NCBI GenBank assembly: GCA_031292035.1
Contig: JARLHX010000442.1
Location: 1 to 8,642 of the forward strand
Direction: 5' to 3'
Length of the DNA: 8,642 bases
DNA from: Negativicutes bacterium
GTDB taxonomy: Bacteria; Bacillota_C; Negativicutes; Sporomusales_B; JARLHX01
The notes beneath the pieces are model-generated. The model saw nothing but the letters and a program-made list of their open reading frames with translations, made no database searches and had not been told where the DNA came from. The position numbers and the translations under genes were made by a program. Positions 1 to 7,051 of the stretch are shown in pieces (the first letter of the stretch is position 1; the number at the start of each line of letters is the position of its first letter).

Positions 1-3
1 AAA

Positions 4-90
4 ACCGCTAATTTTTCTGAGTCAACAGTCTCACCAGGCACGCGCCACTCGGCGCGGCTTGGCGTACTCTGTTGACAGGCGCTTAGCGGT
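4..90. repeat. Long imperfect hairpin (nested inverted repeats) in the leader of the large exported-protein gene
   Basis: Three nested paired segments are visible. ACCGCTAA (4-11) pairs with TTAGCGGT (83-90). GTCAACAG (21-28) pairs with CTGTTGAC (69-76). The inner segment 34-46 pairs with 51-62, with A40 bulged out, one G-T pair (37/59) and an ACTC tetraloop (47-50). Unpaired internal loops of 4-9 bases separate the stems. About 28 base pairs over 87 bases is far more than chance would give. It could be a structured 5' leader RNA, a mobile palindromic element (REP/MITE type), or the 3' structure of a gene left of the window. The sequence does not decide between these. Confidence 0.6.
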
Positions 91-101
91 GCCTCGGATG
101 A

Positions 102-126
102 GGGTGCGTCGAGTCCGCGCCCTTTT
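102..126 (+). terminator. GC-rich stem followed by a short T run, possible terminator or attenuator
   Basis: GGGTGCG (102-108) pairs with CGCGCCC (116-122), including one G-T pair, around a seven-base loop, and is followed at once by TTTT (123-126). This has the form of an intrinsic terminator, but the T run is short. It lies 39 bases before the ATG at 166. It may end a transcript coming from the left, or act as an attenuator in the leader of the large gene. Confidence 0.4.
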
Positions 127-165
127 GGTTTGGAAGCAAAGGTTTCGTGTTGGGAAAGTGATTAA

Positions 166-3100
166 ATGAAAAAAATAAGTCGAACTATCGGTGGGCTGTT
201 GTTGTTGTCTATTATTGGCTGCAATCTCACGAAAGCACAGGGAACGGCGGATTCGTTTTCCAGCATTAATCTTTCCGTCGTCGCGAATTCATCGGGCGAG
301 CTGGTCTTGAACTGCACCAACATTTCGTCAATAAGTTCGTGGTCTGACGATCAGTTAACGACACTGGTGAACGCGTTGGATGCAACGCCGACAATTTCGA
401 CATCGGATTTGCCAAGAGGTGGGCTCGGAATTGCGTGCTGGTCACTTCAGAATCCAAACTGGCCGCCGTTACCAGGCAATACTATCGGAGTTGACGCGTG
501 GCTGATGAACGACGGCAACCTTTTGCTGAACGATCTTAATTTCGACTATGACGCGATTCCGATAAGCCCGCTTCGGATGGGTATGATGTCTGCCAGTGGC
601 GTACCGTTTCCAGGGGGTGGCGATGGGGGCGACGGAACGAATGATTATAGTGCCAACGGGCCAATTTATATTCCACCCGACTACACAACGAATCTGTGGA
701 TCGCGCAAACGGGGGTGGCGTCGGGCAACTTTACAGGGATAATCTCGAATACAACGGCTGATGTCGAAATGGAATTGCAGTACACTTTTGATCTAACGCA
801 GCCTTGGCAATCGGCGAACTGGTTTGTTTATGGCTCGGAACTGACAAATTGGACCGCATGGAATTTGCCCGCCGTCAGTTCGAGCAATTTATTTTTGCGT
901 GTGCGGTCATGGGGAGTGGACGCCGGTGGTTTGCCTTTATGGTGGGAACAGCAATATGGGCTTACGAATGTTAACCCAAATGCGTTGGATTCCGCCGGCG
1001 ATGGTTTTACGATTTACCAGAAGTATCAATTGGGGCTGAATCCGAGTGTCTTTTCCACGCCCGCCGCACCGCAAGGAGTGGTGGCCAGCCTGAAACAGAC
1101 TGCCAAAACCGCCACGATAAGCTGGCTGCCATCGCGCGGAGCGGTCACCGGCTATATAGTCGAAAAAATCGACAGTTACGGCACTTGGGGCGGGTATTAC
1201 CCGCCAACCGTAACGGATGTGAACGTATCCGCCGCCAGCACCAGTTATCAGGACAACATCTCCGCCAACCTCCGAGACCCGGATAACGGCAACAATTACG
1301 ATCTGTCCTATCGCGTCAAGGCCCTTTATAGCGGTGGCAACAGTACGGCTTGGAGCGCGACCATCCCCGCGCCACAACCAACGGTATCGGCTTTCGTCGC
1401 TCCCGGTGCAAACGGAACAACGTTTTTAAAAGTCTCGGGTGTGCCAGCCAACGCGACGACTGTTCGGCTGACGTTTATTGATCAAATCACTCAAATGGAC
1501 GGCAGCCACGATCCGTCGTTTGACTTTACTCAAGATATTCCGGTTTCGGCGTTCAACAACGGCTTGTATCCGTTGACAACGCCCTGGCCTTTAACGGATG
1601 GATACGGAGGCGCTGATTTTGCCGTTTATGCCGAAAGCGTGGATACCAACGGTGACGAAAGTGCGGCAACATTGTGTGATTCCACTTGGGGAGACTGGCC
1701 GCAGCCATACAATTGGGGACAACCTTTTTACGATGGCCGGGCACAGTTAAAACAAAACTTGGTTTTCCTGTTACGGGCAGCGCCGATGACTAAAGGCTTT
1801 CACTTTTGGCTGCACGGAACAAACGGCTATGACTCGGGCACATTTGGTGCGCAGACCGGGCCTTACAATTTCCCAAGCAACTACGTCTATTCGGGGCTTT
1901 ATCCATATTATTCGTTTGCCTATACCTCCAGCTATACCACACTCGACCCCTATCTGCCCTATGAAGCGAATGCGCTGTTCCGCAACTTCGTTTACAGTTC
2001 GGCTGACGTTGACGACAATGGCAATTTGACGACTGGAGTTGACACCGTCATGTACGGATACACGAGCTTAAGCCGCTGGCCGGCCTATCAGTTTCAGACC
2101 AACGGCATGGCGTTGCCGAATTTGCTGGCCCCCAACGGCACTCGCTGGTTGCTCTTTGACGCGGACAATAGCGATTTGGATTCCAGTGTTATCTCCGTCG
2201 GCTTGGTGAACGTGAATGCCAGCGGCAATCTTTTGTCCGTGTCCTCTGGCGTCCGCAACTGGTTTGGCCTTCCCTGTATATCAGTGAACGCGGTTTACCA
2301 AAGCTATGATTCAAGTTTTAATCCATTGGGCCGGGTGAGCACAACGGTGAATGCAGGCGCATCTGTTTCAATTTCGACAGGCGACTATTACAGTATTTCT
2401 GCCGGGGATCTTGAAAATATCTATCCAGAAACAGCGCAACCACAGTTTCAGACGGTAAAATACTGCTTTTATCGACCAAAATTTGATTGGCTTCCTGGCT
2501 CGTCCGCGTTTACTCCCACCAACGACTCACCTCAATTGATTCCTTTCACGGGCGCGACTTACGCCACGAATGACCTGCCTTTTGTGATTGTCCCCGTCGG
2601 CACTTCGACGCAGATTGCCGGGTATGCCAAGCTGGCGGTTTTAAACGGCTATCCGGGCGTTTATGGTTATCTCGGCCAGTACTTCGACAAAGCTTACAAG
2701 TTGGACGACAGTGGAGAAGTGACAACCAACCTCACAGGATTTGTATCGCCTTACGGCAGCTATTTTGCCACGGATGCGGGCGTGGCGGCATTGGTGACGA
2801 TGCCGGACTTGGACACAGGCGAACGAGGCACTTGTATGGTTTATTCTGTTTCCTTACAAGTGGACAATAATCATGATGGCAACATGAATTTGTCGTTCAA
2901 TGGGCCGGATGCCACGTCAACGAATTCGCCGTTTGTGTTATGGTGCAATAATAATTTCGACAGAAATGTTCTTGATGGCGCTGACAATGAACTTTACGAC
3001 GACGATGTGTTGAACACCAGTCAGGCTGCGGGTTGCTTTTTCACCCCAAATACGCCTACACCTGACTGTAACTTTTTAGACGGTTCTGGCCAACGGGCTA

Positions 3101-4641
3101 TTCCTAATGCTCGTGATTTAGAGGACTTTGCCCGCTTGTGGGTGAGCGGCATTACTTCGAATTTGTTGGCTGTATTGCTAGCGGGCAGTACGATCACGCT
3201 GACTTTGACCAATGTCAATGGGGTAACACCAACGATTGATTTGTTTGCTGCCGCTGATGCTGACGGAGGCATTGGCTATTTGACCAACCAGATGACCTCA
3301 CTTGTGCAAACAATTGAGCCTTATATTGGCAGGCTTGGGTCGGGGCAAAGCATCCAACTCAACAGTAGCGCGTTTGCCAACAATTGGGCGGGGAATCATT
3401 TTATTTGGTGCGGCGTCAGCAATGGTACGGGAGGGCTCAATTTGACCATCAAGGATAGCGGCGGCAAGGTGTTGGCGCAAAGCACGTCCTATATTCAAAT
3501 CACGGATATAAAACAAATGTATGAGCGGCGGACGTTGGGAGATGACCCGGCACACAGTCCGACCAATATTGCCGTCCTTGCAACCGAAGATTTGCCGGTC
3601 GGAACTCCCGCATTCCAGTATCCTAAACCGACGAGCCCCACGCCTTACATTCTTTTTGTTCACGGCTGGAATATGAATCGCTATGACAAAGACCGCTTTG
3701 CGGAAACGGCCTTCAAGCGGCTTTATTGGCAGGGTTATCAGGGACGATTTGGTGCTTTTCGATGGCCAACGGATTATGGATTTGCCGGCAAACTCGCTCA
3801 GTTGATCCCAAACCCGACCGAAAGAGACAATTATGACAGGAGCGAATACAATGCGTGGCAATCGTCGCAAGGACTGCTGAACACGTTGACTAACTTGAAT
3901 GGAGAATATCCGGACCAGGTCTACATGTTGGCGCACAGCATGGGCAACATTGTTGCCAGTGAAGCCTTGCGATTGGCAGGGCCACAGGGATTGGGAAGGG
4001 TTGTTAATACCTACGTGGCAAGTCAAGCAGCGATTTCTGCTCACACATACGACAAAGATACAAATGATGTTCCAAATTATTCATTTTCTTATCCGCCCTG
4101 GTCAGCCTCTGCCGCAACGCCGAATATCTATGGAAATTGGTTCGCTCAGAACAACGGCGCTGGCGCGGGACAGATAATTAGTTTTTACAATCGCAATGAT
4201 TTTGCCTTGCAGCGTTCGGCCTGGCAGCTCAATCAACTCTTCAAACCTGACCAATCTGTGATGGAAGGCAGATTGATTTGGTCTTACAGATATATCGGTA
4301 GCGCCAACGATCCAGCGCCTTGGAATAATTTCACTAAGGAGAATGACGATTTCCATATTACAGTAAATTTTGACGTTGTGAATGTTCTTACTAACCGTTA
4401 CGAAGTCATGGGCTATGCAGCTCAATCTTGGACCACGGCTTTGGGTGCAACGCCTGGGGTAAGCAACCTAAAGCGGAATGTCGATTTAACGAGCCAAGAC
4501 AACGGGCTATGGCCAACCGATCCGACCGGTGGAAATTGGACGGAACATTTTTGGCATAGTGCTGAATTCAGAGGTGACTACTGGCAGCAGCAGGGCTACT
4601 GGGGTGGTTTGCTGGGATCGTATGGCTTCAACCTCAGATAG
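166..4641 (+). CDS. Giant exported modular protein with C-terminal alpha/beta-hydrolase domain
   Basis: The protein has 1491 residues. The N-terminus carries an export signal (MKK, then hydrophobic residues 8-18). Ile-Ile-Gly-Cys19 resembles a lipobox, so it may be a lipoprotein; cleavage after Ala24 is the alternative. Residues 255-294 are a degenerate thrombospondin-3-like calcium repeat (GLPLWWE, then DSAGDG at 275-280). Residues 298-402 look like a fibronectin type III domain, with a second beta domain at about 405-500. A DNNHDG calcium-type loop lies at 900-905. The C-terminal third is an alpha/beta-hydrolase resembling the DUF900 family: oxyanion-region FVHGW (His1166-Gly1167), RWP near 1200, nucleophile motif AHSMG with Ser1258, likely acid Asp1345 in FYNRND, and His1461 or His1464 as candidate catalytic histidine. 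The substrate is unknown; an esterase or lipase-like role on the cell surface is inferred. GGGA lies 10 bases before the ATG as a weak ribosome site. It is the first gene of a tight three-gene set. Confidence 0.88.
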   Translation: MKKISRTIGGLLLLSIIGCNLTKAQGTADSFSSINLSVVANSSGELVLNCTNISSISSWSDDQLTTLVNALDATPTISTSDLPRGGLGIACWSLQNPNWPPLPGNTIGVDAWLMNDGNLLLNDLNFDYDAIPISPLRMGMMSASGVPFPGGGDGGDGTNDYSANGPIYIPPDYTTNLWIAQTGVASGNFTGIISNTTADVEMELQYTFDLTQPWQSANWFVYGSELTNWTAWNLPAVSSSNLFLRVRSWGVDAGGLPLWWEQQYGLTNVNPNALDSAGDGFTIYQKYQLGLNPSVFSTPAAPQGVVASLKQTAKTATISWLPSRGAVTGYIVEKIDSYGTWGGYYPPTVTDVNVSAASTSYQDNISANLRDPDNGNNYDLSYRVKALYSGGNSTAWSATIPAPQPTVSAFVAPGANGTTFLKVSGVPANATTVRLTFIDQITQMDGSHDPSFDFTQDIPVSAFNNGLYPLTTPWPLTDGYGGADFAVYAESVDTNGDESAATLCDSTWGDWPQPYNWGQPFYDGRAQLKQNLVFLLRAAPMTKGFHFWLHGTNGYDSGTFGAQTGPYNFPSNYVYSGLYPYYSFAYTSSYTTLDPYLPYEANALFRNFVYSSADVDDNGNLTTGVDTVMYGYTSLSRWPAYQFQTNGMALPNLLAPNGTRWLLFDADNSDLDSSVISVGLVNVNASGNLLSVSSGVRNWFGLPCISVNAVYQSYDSSFNPLGRVSTTVNAGASVSISTGDYYSISAGDLENIYPETAQPQFQTVKYCFYRPKFDWLPGSSAFTPTNDSPQLIPFTGATYATNDLPFVIVPVGTSTQIAGYAKLAVLNGYPGVYGYLGQYFDKAYKLDDSGEVTTNLTGFVSPYGSYFATDAGVAALVTMPDLDTGERGTCMVYSVSLQVDNNHDGNMNLSFNGPDATSTNSPFVLWCNNNFDRNVLDGADNELYDDDVLNTSQAAGCFFTPNTPTPDCNFLDGSGQRAIPNARDLEDFARLWVSGITSNLLAVLLAGSTITLTLTNVNGVTPTIDLFAAADADGGIGYLTNQMTSLVQTIEPYIGRLGSGQSIQLNSSAFANNWAGNHFIWCGVSNGTGGLNLTIKDSGGKVLAQSTSYIQITDIKQMYERRTLGDDPAHSPTNIAVLATEDLPVGTPAFQYPKPTSPTPYILFVHGWNMNRYDKDRFAETAFKRLYWQGYQGRFGAFRWPTDYGFAGKLAQLIPNPTERDNYDRSEYNAWQSSQGLLNTLTNLNGEYPDQVYMLAHSMGNIVASEALRLAGPQGLGRVVNTYVASQAAISAHTYDKDTNDVPNYSFSYPPWSASAATPNIYGNWFAQNNGAGAGQIISFYNRNDFALQRSAWQLNQLFKPDQSVMEGRLIWSYRYIGSANDPAPWNNFTKENDDFHITVNFDVVNVLTNRYEVMGYAAQSWTTALGATPGVSNLKRNVDLTSQDNGLWPTDPTGGNWTEHFWHSAEFRGDYWQQQGYWGGLLGSYGFNLR

Positions 4642-4643
4642 TC

Positions 4644-5330
4644 ATGAAGATCCGTGGTTCAATTTTTATACTAATCATCGCTGGCTTGGCGATTGTGTTG
4701 ATCTTGTGGTTTCACAAAACGAAGGAACCTGAAACGCTACCGGTAGCGTCATCGGAAACGAATACCGTACCTTCAGTAGTCACAACACAGCGCCAGTCGG
4801 TTCAAAGTAATGGGTGGATAGGACAAGCCGTCGAGACAACCAACTTTTCAAAATCTGCATCATCAAGCAAGGCGGACAATGAAGTTGGAATTCTCTCCAC
4901 CTATAATGATGTGCCAATCGATTTCTATGGCATAATTAAGGACCAGTTCGGCGGCGTTGTACCCAGTGCCATCGTTGACTTCAATGTTCGCATTAATAAC
5001 GGCCATGAGTCCACGGTTAAGCGGGGCGAAGTTGTGTCCGACAATAATGGCGCTTTCAGGATTGTCGGCTATCGTGGCCAAGATCTTGGCTTTATGCCAA
5101 AAAAGGCGGGCTACGTGCTATCCGCCACTGGAGAATTGTTCAAATACTCACACATGGAAGAACATCCTTACGTTGCTGACCCAAATAATCCTACGGTTAT
5201 ACAGATGTGGAAGCTTCAAGGAGCGGCACCGCTGGCTAGTATTGATCAACAATATAAACTTCCGTTCACCGCTGAACCAATTTATTTCGATTTGGTAGGC
5301 AGAAAAGTTGTCCCTGGGGGGGGGATTTAA
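4644..5330 (+). CDS. Membrane-anchored protein with carboxypeptidase-regulatory-like domain, N-terminal part (frameshifted)
   Basis: The ATG lies two bases after the stop of the giant gene and has no clear ribosome site of its own, so translation is probably coupled. Residues 6-23 form one hydrophobic helix after a short MKIRGS start, which suggests an N-terminal anchor with the bulk outside. A Ser/Thr/Gln-rich linker runs to about residue 80. Residues 91-160 (DFYGIIKDQFGGVVPSA, later SDNNGAFRIVGY) have the pattern of a carboxypeptidase-regulatory-like or transthyretin-like beta sandwich. The frame ends as VVPGGGI-stop right after a run of nine G (5316-5324). With ten or seven G it would read on as PGG(G)DLKIIVTRD into the frame ending at 5689, giving about 347-348 residues. 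The full gene is therefore most likely 4644-5689. The function is unknown. Confidence 0.8.
   Translation: MKIRGSIFILIIAGLAIVLILWFHKTKEPETLPVASSETNTVPSVVTTQRQSVQSNGWIGQAVETTNFSKSASSSKADNEVGILSTYNDVPIDFYGIIKDQFGGVVPSAIVDFNVRINNGHESTVKRGEVVSDNNGAFRIVGYRGQDLGFMPKKAGYVLSATGELFKYSHMEEHPYVADPNNPTVIQMWKLQGAAPLASIDQQYKLPFTAEPIYFDLVGRKVVPGGGI
5316..5324 (+). repeat. Homopolymer run of nine G at the frame break
   Basis: Nine consecutive G follow TCCCT and precede ATTTAA. The upstream frame stops at 5328-5330. The downstream frame is open across the run and continues to 5689. Removing two G or adding one restores a single frame. It is either a sequencing or assembly miscount in a homopolymer, or a slippage-prone tract that can switch the gene on and off. 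Confidence 0.9.
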
Positions 5331-5356
5331 AAATCATCGTCACACGCGATTCCGGC

Positions 5357-5689
5357 GTGATAACCCAAAGCAAACCAGATCACCGTGATTGGTCAATTCA
5401 ACTTGTCCCTGTCGATGGTGGGATTCTGGAGCCCGAATACAACACTTCACATTTCACGTTTGAAGCCCCGGCAGACGGCTATCAAGACAGTTATCAGGTT
5501 CGAATGAATCACGATAGCAATGCGTGGTTTGACAATATCCAAAGGGCTTTTTTCTTAAAGAGCAGAAATGGTCAAATTTACAGCAAGTTCTCTTTGAACT
5601 TTGAAATCAATGACGAGCCCGATGGCACAATGGCATTTGAGTTCAAAGGTGTGGCGAACACGAACGGCTCTCGTAATTGGGAACAATAG
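5357..5689 (+). CDS. C-terminal part of the frameshifted regulatory-like-domain protein
   Basis: The first possible start is GTG at 5357, but the frame is open upstream to the G run (GAT at 5324 gives DLKIIVTRDSG before the GTG). It is thus best read as the second half of the gene that starts at 4644, not as a separate gene. The 110 residues include HRDWSIQLVPVDGGI and FEAPADGYQDSY. These are beta-strand-rich segments with aromatic and Gly-turn spacing, typical of an extracellular beta domain. No ribosome site precedes the GTG. It ends 7 bases before the next start at 5697. If the frame break is real and fixed, this part is probably not translated and the gene is a pseudogene. Confidence 0.6.
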   Translation: MITQSKPDHRDWSIQLVPVDGGILEPEYNTSHFTFEAPADGYQDSYQVRMNHDSNAWFDNIQRAFFLKSRNGQIYSKFSLNFEINDEPDGTMAFEFKGVANTNGSRNWEQ

Positions 5690-5696
5690 CACTGTA

Positions 5697-6125
5697 ATGA
5701 AAAAGTTTGTTCGTATACTCGTCGGAATTTTTTCGCTGGCGGCGGTCATCGGATATGTGTTGTTGGTCGTGAGTGTAAAGGACTGGCGATTGCCGATGTC
5801 CGGAACGGGCGACAATGCGGTGAACGAGCCCGAATCAGCGAGCGGAAAGTTGTTTGCCGGTGTGGTTATCGGAATAATCTTAGTGCTCCCCGTCAGCCCA
5901 TACCTTTGCATGGTAGCAGGTGCATTCAATCTGATTGCCGGCAAATTATTGCGTGTAGCTTACGTCTATTCCTTGGTGGTGCTCGTTTTGATGACCCTGA
6001 TATTGGTAGCGCTGGGGACTTTGCAGCGGAAGTTGGAACTAATCGCATTGGCCAATATTGTGCTCGGCACGCTTTGGGCATACAGTGGTCGCCCGCAGAC
6101 TGGCATGGAGAATCGGAATGAATAA
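5697..6125 (+). CDS. Small four-helix membrane protein of unknown function
   Basis: The protein has 142 residues, starting MKKFVRILVG. The ATG at 5697 is preferred because the frame to its left (from 5601) overlaps the coding end of the preceding gene and reads as a shadow. Hydrophobic segments lie at about residues 5-26, 53-80, 86-108 and 114-130. An acidic, polar loop follows the first helix (30-50, with EPES), and a hydrophilic tail ends in GMENRNE. I do not recognise the family. It sits 7 bases after the preceding stop with the same orientation, so it probably shares a transcript with the two envelope genes upstream. No terminator is evident after it. Confidence 0.75.
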   Translation: MKKFVRILVGIFSLAAVIGYVLLVVSVKDWRLPMSGTGDNAVNEPESASGKLFAGVVIGIILVLPVSPYLCMVAGAFNLIAGKLLRVAYVYSLVVLVLMTLILVALGTLQRKLELIALANIVLGTLWAYSGRPQTGMENRNE

Positions 6126-6148
6126 GGTGTTTGCAACTCATCTGTAAG

Positions 6149-6181
6149 CGTCATTCTTTAGACATTAGAGCTTCGTCATTC
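6149..6181. repeat. Short direct repeat CGTCATTC, two copies
   Basis: CGTCATTC occurs at 6149-6156 and 6174-6181, 25 bases apart, with TTAGACATTAGAG between them. The right copy overlaps the stop of the pseudopilin remnant. This low-complexity repeat may mark the junction where the pseudopilin homology ends. Confidence 0.4.
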
Positions 6182-6437
6182 GTAATTTCCCCACCCCTTT
6201 GCCGAATTGCCCTCTAACGCCCACGTTACCGCCTGCGGAAATCTTCCATTGTGGCTCCCCTCCCACGTGCGGAAGGCCAGACCCACCTGTTTCAGGTTAT
6301 TGAGGCAGGTCATTGTTTGAACATTGAACATTGCCCCTGGTGGCCGCCAGCGCCGGCAGCAACATGGCCGCCAGCACGGCGATAATGGTGAGGACGACCT
6401 GCAGTTCGATGAGTGTAAATGCTTTCGGAGGTTTCAT
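6176..6437 (-). pseudogene. Remnant of a type II secretion pseudopilin (prepilin-type N-terminal methylation motif), frameshifted and truncated
   Basis: Read on the minus strand from ATG at 6437, the frame gives MKPPKAFTLIELQVVLTIIA followed by VLAAMLLPALAATRG. This is a class III/type IV prepilin leader with the cleavage site before Phe7, Glu+5 and the hydrophobic N-terminal helix. The frame then runs through CAATGTT heptamers and stops at 6297-6299. From 6310 in another frame it continues TCLNNLKQVGLAFRTWEGSH and NGRFPQAVTW, the usual next block of verrucomicrobial pseudopilins, and stops at 6176. About 80 residues of a protein that is normally 200 or more remain. It is broken both by the 23-base insertion-like segment at 6311-6333 and by loss of the C-terminal domain. 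It is very unlikely to be functional. Confidence 0.8.
6311..6333. repeat. Heptamer repeat (AACATTG) inside the pseudopilin remnant
   Basis: The plus strand reads CATTGTTTG followed by AACATTGAACATTG, i.e. two AACATTG units with a CATTG copy at the left edge. It lies exactly where the pseudopilin reading frame shifts. Related AACATTC heptamers lie at 6914-6928. Confidence 0.55.
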
Positions 6438-6654
6438 ATTTTCAAGTGCTGATGAAGTTTGTTCAAATCCGTTTTAATCCATGCGTTGAAATTCCTGCTG
6501 CGGCAACCCGCCCAAGCTGCTCACCTTCGCGCTAAACCATTCATATTCGTAGCGACATAGAACAATAATCCTAATCCTCTTCTTGTCGAGATTCTTTTGA
6601 CGATTCCGTGGTGAATCCAACGTGAGCAATTCGCCGATTCGCGGAAACGAGTTC

Positions 6655-6677
6655 ACCCTCTCCCCGGGGGAGAGGGT
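6655..6677. repeat. Palindrome of the CCCTCTCCCC/GGGGAGAGGG family
   Basis: ACCCTCTCCCC (6655-6665) and GGGGAGAGGGT (6667-6677) are perfect 11-base inverted arms around a single G, followed by CGGGGTGAGGG. This motif is a widespread dispersed palindrome in bacterial intergenic DNA. Its translation gives the recurrent LTPTLSPGE peptide. It is probably a REP-like element; it has no T run to support a terminator role. Confidence 0.65.
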
Positions 6678-6680
6678 CGG

Positions 6681-6751
6681 GGTGAGGGCGGGCTTCCGCC
6701 TAACTCGAATTTCTATCCCCGGTTCGTGGTGAGGGCGGGTTCCCGCCCAAC
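6681..6751. repeat. Two tandem REP-like units, each with a small hairpin
   Basis: Segments 6681-6704 and 6728-6751 match at 21 of 24 bases, 47 bases apart. Each starts GGTGAGGGCGGG and contains a short hairpin. In the second copy GGGCGGG (6733-6739) pairs perfectly with CCCGCCC (6742-6748). In the first copy the stem is weaker (GGCGG with CCGCC). They adjoin the CTCTCCCC palindrome and probably belong to the same repeat cluster. Confidence 0.6.
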
Positions 6752-6914
6752 GCCATTTTGTGTGCCGGTTCGCGGCCCGTCGGCTCGCCGGCCATCGATT
6801 GGTTGAGGTAATCATTTTCATATCCCTTACCCCATGGCTCGTGAAGAGGCCCATGTTTCTTTCAACTAATTTTTCCAGCTCAGGCGGCCCGGCCTTCCCA
6901 AGAACCAGCTCGGA

Positions 6915-6990
6915 ACATTCAACATTCAACGCCGAACCTCCAAAAATGCAGAAAATGCCGAAGGGATCTTGGGAATTGGATGTTGAATGT
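6915..6990. repeat. Inverted repeat made of AACATTC heptamers
   Basis: ACATTCAACA (6915-6924) is the exact reverse complement of TGTTGAATGT (6981-6990). The left arm is a tandem heptamer (AACATTC twice, then AAC). The 56-base spacer contains a short internal repeat (AAAATGC twice, 6943-6957). The arrangement resembles a small non-coding repeat element. It lies 61 bases beyond the stop of the kinase gene, so it may also fold at the 3' end of that transcript. Confidence 0.55.
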
Positions 6991-7051
6991 CGATTGTTGG
7001 GTGTTGTCCATTCCGTTCAAGGGTGCAATGCGCCGAATCTTTCGGGAATTC

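Larger units (their letters stand above)
6438..7051. other. Repeat-rich stretch without an intact gene, between convergent gene groups
   Basis: No convincing protein is seen on either strand. A 151-codon minus-strand frame (6474-6929) runs straight through the palindromic and tandem repeats and contains the LTPTLSPGER peptide that such repeats give when translated, so it is taken as spurious. The stretch holds the palindrome at 6655-6677, tandem units at 6681-6751 and an inverted heptamer repeat at 6915-6990. The segments 6438-6650 and 6752-6910 show nothing I can identify. There is no tRNA, rRNA or CRISPR signal. Confidence 0.6.

Noticed and set aside
4..90. Integron attC recombination site
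   Set aside because: The paired-arm and bulge architecture is similar, but the outer arms lack the required RYYYAAC/GTTRRRY core (TTAGCGG is preceded by C, not G), and no integrase gene or cassette array is visible.
3298..4044. Minus-strand 248-residue open frame inside the giant gene
   Set aside because: It lies opposite the alpha/beta-hydrolase domain with its catalytic motifs and has no features of its own.
5601..5696. Earlier start for the four-helix membrane protein
   Set aside because: It would overlap the coding end of the preceding gene with a sequence lacking any pattern; ATG at 5697 gives a typical MKKF membrane start.
6474..6929. Minus-strand protein of 151 residues
   Set aside because: It runs through the palindrome and tandem repeats, includes the repeat-derived LTPTLSPGER peptide, and shows no domain or coding pattern.
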